The translations under genes were made by a program, and so were the position numbers. The notes beneath the pieces were generated by a model. It searched no databases. It was not told the DNA's origin and was given only the letters and a program-made list of their open reading frames with translations. From NCBI GenBank assembly GCA_031296935.1, contig JAVDPD010000005.1, forward strand, positions 208,500 to 272,499: DNA of 64,000 bases, read 5' to 3'. Within the stretch, counting starts at the first letter, position 1; each line of letters starts with the position of its first letter. The DNA comes from Cerasicoccus maritimus (GTDB taxonomy: Bacteria; Verrucomicrobiota; Verrucomicrobiia; Opitutales; Cerasicoccaceae). Of this stretch, positions 62,201 to 64,000 are shown piece after piece.

Positions 62201-63379
62201 AGAAGCGCTGCTGAAGCTGACCTCCAACGTGGCGTTTTGCAGGGCGCCGCCATTGAGGTCGGGCAGGGCCATCGGGATCACGACTACCCAGTTCTCCAGC
62301 ACCGAGCTACGGCTGCCAATGCGCGAGCCGGCTTCACCAATGAAGCGCGCGCTGCCATCGGCCTTGATCGCCTGGTCGCTGTTGGTCGCATAGACTTCGA
62401 TCGTGGTTACGGGGGGCGGGGCACCTTGGTAAACGGCCTCCAGGTTGTTGCCGTTGACCTGAAGCGCCCAGTCGGCCGCATCGTTGGCATCAAGGGCCAA
62501 GCCTGCGTAGATGTTACCGCCGTCGGTCGCGGATAAGAGCGTGTAGGTTGCGCCGTTGGCCGGGGCCGCGCCGTTGAGCTCCAGGTCGATCGTGCCAGCC
62601 AAGCTGTCACTGGCTCCGCTGTTGAGGCTGATCGGCGTCACGCCGCCTGCGTCCACCGTGAACTTGAGCGTGGCGTTGGCGGTGGTGGTCAGGTTGCCAG
62701 TGAAATCAATCAGCGTCGCGCCGGAGCCATTCACGTGGAAGGTGGCTTGGTCGATGGTGTTGCTATGCCACTGGTGGTCGTCGAGGAATTCGCCGCCTGA
62801 GATTTCCACACTCACCGCAGCCGGGCTTGTGACCGTGCCGAGGTTCATCGAGCGGAAAACGGTTTTGCCGCCAGTCTGGGTTAAGCTATACGACGTGCCG
62901 CTGTTCGCGCCTCCAACATGGGACAGGCTCAGGCGGTCCAGATGCAGCTCTCCGCCGGTGACCAGCGCAGCGCCAGTCGTGCCCCCGTTGGTGTGTGCGG
63001 CGTAGGGCATCGTTAGGTGGACGCCGCTGTTTTCGGTGGTGTTGAATTTTCCGCCGTGGATCTCGAACACGGCGTCGCCGGTCGCGATGTTGCGGTTGAC
63101 CTGCACTTCGTAGGACAAATCGACATTGCCGCCAGTTTGGATGTAGCTGCCGCTGTCCTTTAGGGCAATACAAGGCAGGTTGGTCAGGGTCAGGTCGCCG
63201 CCGGTCACGCGGGCGATGTCGGTATTGTCGATGACGACACCAGTGTCGGTGATGGTGTTGCCGGTTTGGCAGATGGTCTGATCGCCGGTAACGTCGATCG
63301 TGGCATAAGTCGGGGCGCCCAGGCAAAGCCCAGCTATCGCCCCAAAAGCCGCTTGCCAGCGGATTGGGGGAGTATGCAT
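59279..63379 (-). CDS. Giant secreted polysaccharide-deacetylase (NodB-like) multidomain protein
   Basis: About 1366 residues from ATG 63379, which starts just before a signal peptide (RWQAAFGAIAGLCLGAPTYA); an ATG at 63436 would add 19 residues. Residues ~25-300 carry beta-helix-like repeats with TGGxL/GGEF turns, as in autotransporter passengers. A DNRLRE/CBM96-like domain lies at ~330-525 (DGSARFIGEAGSRIGSRSS). A mostly helical ~400-residue region (~690-960; WIDHVFEYLGAFIHPSEHMDNYGQ, split here) may be a lyase-type toroid. A NodB deacetylase lies at ~1040-1250 with metal ligands Asp1058/1059 (SITIDDNN) and HDIQLH (His1119, His1124). It would deacetylate a polysaccharide outside the cell. 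It is notably more G/C-rich than the convergent GH92 gene. Confidence 0.82.
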   Translation of the reverse strand: MHTPPIRWQAAFGAIAGLCLGAPTYATIDVTGDQTICQTGNTITDTGVVIDNTDIARVTGGDLTLTNLPCIALKDSGSYIQTGGNVDLSYEVQVNRNIATGDAVFEIHGGKFNTTENSGVHLTMPYAAHTNGGTTGAALVTGGELHLDRLSLSHVGGANSGTSYSLTQTGGKTVFRSMNLGTVTSPAAVSVEISGGEFLDDHQWHSNTIDQATFHVNGSGATLIDFTGNLTTTANATLKFTVDAGGVTPISLNSGASDSLAGTIDLELNGAAPANGATYTLLSATDGGNIYAGLALDANDAADWALQVNGNNLEAVYQGAPPPVTTIEVYATNSDQAIKADGSARFIGEAGSRIGSRSSVLENWVVVIPMALPDLNGGALQNATLEVSFSSASTWADANLDNIDLYGSTLYDYIGDAADAQFFVDGENPTNPNATLLTDNILTHADIVADSFGWRVSADISSFVESFYTAGAQPGAFVYFILTNDKAPNAGYQYVIYDTADSGNNPKLTLEVAGSQTVGTSYGTTSSITSNGVTWTFASPVSYGTFVSGDYWVVGPVTVSSITNNLNDPAWTPGVGQNGSMLNPLSPGQDREEQGYDDGISSYNAALNVGLNLPLTIQNDSTLISSVSWMYDSVSGTAEPGAPTFNGGTGTPRPVTRSAAVLTVLDAAPADYSFRPPYAGTDKTVNYNLSDIDTSVLANLAPVGTSVPDPATVESYFARPWIDHVFEYLGAFIHPSEHMDNYGQHMAQDINEALMMLNLDYSQLPGSPSKDQLLISFTQLGIDLAGIADNGGGWRANGGHGLGRKMPIIVAGLLLDDQHMKDAGIWGQGDGLGNGGVEFQEFQNTFYVDQAIVDLTQSGLSDTSNKWPATHPGVLPGGQWEPDYRNVWDSTTQTVINEYTPYTTADIGMPDWGIRHSYVPASDNAHFASKYRDINGSVYPGITLAVEIMGARTLWNDNAFLDYSDRYMDITGGNNGSNNLPQFIKDMWNAYRADYSPIWPDTGNGAGGSQQLNVPVPADGYHYDSYAELEWVWPANHGEGHVCLWKDDKLAALSITIDDNNAPDVPFWESMAAQFGWKFTWFLIVHDGMWDIYLDQTGYNNGYAGTAIGTWKPLYDAGHDIQLHGSCTQMNGLSAQDYLDHCLLGIDHLEGEIGNYISTYAYPCGDPGTNDEYKIALSDNLISARGTSGGPTPIHMADFMETKSMGAIKTYDTVINGTWFNRLEDQRNFAYSQYRGWGVLLYHGINGDQQDMDDIEAAFQAIKDNEAKYYVDTYTHVAQYAQERLTSNLVIDSVSASEIRFTLTDEMHDGLFYTPLTVKLRADGWTGVSALQNGISVPAQIVTNNGDTYVFVDAVPDNGQVILTAQ

Positions 63380-63747
63380 ATCAGGGGTACGGTTTAATTT
63401 TAGAGAGGTATGGTCGCGAACTCGTGCGACATACATATCTTGTTAGTTAGTCTTTGATCCGTCAATCAGAGATCAAGGGGTTTACGGAAGATTCAAATGC
63501 ACTTTTCCGACTTGATTGGTAGCTTTGATCAACCGCTTGGACGTTTTTACTAGGTGGTGCTCGTGTCCAGTTCAGTGTGGATGAATGTTAATCAAATGTT
63601 GTATTAAGCTGCAATGCGCTAGCATTAGTTGGTGCTGAGTGGCAATTGATACAATGTCTATAGTCTGATCGGATGCGTGTAAGTCATGCACTCGGCCGTT
63701 GTGGGCTCACGCACAAGATCTTTACACAAGTATTCATCGGCACCAAG
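63380..63747. other. AT-rich intergenic region
   Basis: No gene seen. It presumably contains the promoter of the deacetylase gene near 63400-63480 and the flank of the mobile element to the right. Confidence 0.5.
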
Positions 63748-63815
63748 TCTAGAGATAACATGAAGTTGCCGGGTTGAGTAAGTGCTGGACCCGGCAACTT
63801 CATGTTATCTCTAGA
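63748..63815. repeat. Perfect 27-bp inverted repeat, 14-base loop
   Basis: The arms at 63748-63774 and 63789-63815 share the core gataacatgaagttgccggg. cattttttcttg follows. It could be a strong terminator or the outer structure of the insertion element on the right. Confidence 0.85.
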
Positions 63816-63884
63816 GCATTTTTTCTTGATATAGGCATATTTTATAGGCGTCTTTTTTGAAAAAGGTGTTAGCAGTATTTATTC

Positions 63885-64000
63885 ATGAAAGCCTTAAGCA
63901 TGGATATTCGAAATCGTATTGTAGAACTTCGCTCGGGAGGAAATCGTGTTGCTGATATCGCTCAGCGGCTGCTGGTGAGCGAACGAAGCGTTAGTCGTAT
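63885..64000 (+). mobile_element. IS630-family transposase, N-terminal fragment (cut by window end)
   Basis: From ATG 63885 the product reads MKALSMDIRNRIVELRSGG, then VADIAQRLLVSERSVSR, the helix-turn-helix start typical of IS630/Tc1-mariner-like transposases. The remaining catalytic DDE part lies outside the window. The left inverted terminus is not certain; ggcgtcttttttgaaaaagg near 63848 is one candidate. Confidence 0.85.

Overview
The window looks like chromosome of a marine or host-associated member of the Verrucomicrobiota, most likely class Opitutia/Opitutae. This is inference from gene content and not from a marker-gene comparison. It carries arylsulfatases, a GH92 mannosidase, giant secreted LamG/DNRLRE multidomain enzymes, a PEP-CTERM sorting signal, a DUF2126 transglutaminase, few Shine-Dalgarno sites, and many small palindromic repeats lying against stop codons. 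I found no tRNA, rRNA or CRISPR array.

1-13.5 kb: the tail of an OprB-type porin, an ABC-F ATPase, a MORN-like protein with a Cys/Gly tail, and a hybrid histidine kinase. These are followed by a TPR membrane protein, a coiled-coil membrane-anchored protein, a GPH-type sugar symporter, and an hflX - LolA-like - DUF983 operon. A dispersed repeat (R1) occurs three times here, and a 23-bp tandem array lies downstream of the kinase.

13.5-16 kb: a glycosyltransferase gene set between two structured ~120-bp direct repeats whose stems covary, followed by about 1.2 kb of non-coding, repeat-rich DNA. 16-26.4 kb: a secreted SGNH-type esterase, cimA, LolA-like and small membrane-anchored proteins, and a minus-strand run (TIGR01777 epimerase, renalase-like oxidoreductase, EamA transporter, hisS).

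26.6-34.3 kb: two sulfatases divergent from a small ThuA-like gene, a divergent TrmH-like methyltransferase, DUF1294, a HI0933/BaiN flavoprotein, a 21-bp tandem array and an AraC regulator. 34.7-40.9 kb: a transglutaminase/DUF2126 protein and a beta-repeat protein with a histone-H1-like tail. These are followed by an island of four different inverted repeats, a 22-bp tandem array and the stub of an AlkZ-related gene.

40.9-63.4 kb: four extracellular genes (esterase with LamG domains; a PEP-CTERM protein; a 2163-residue GH92-metallophosphoesterase; a NodB-type deacetylase giant). Interleaved with them are an Hcp nitrosative-stress module (hcp, yecH-like, Crp/Fnr regulator, perfect FNR-type box) and a ThuA/ThuB-like sugar-oxidation pair with a divergent AraC regulator. 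The window ends inside an IS630-family transposase.

Taken together the window points to a polysaccharide degrader of sulfated and mannose-rich, possibly phosphorylated, glycans. The least explained material is intergenic: three unrelated arrays of 21-23 bp units with palindromic cores, and several repeat families attached to gene 3' ends, two of which show compensatory base changes.
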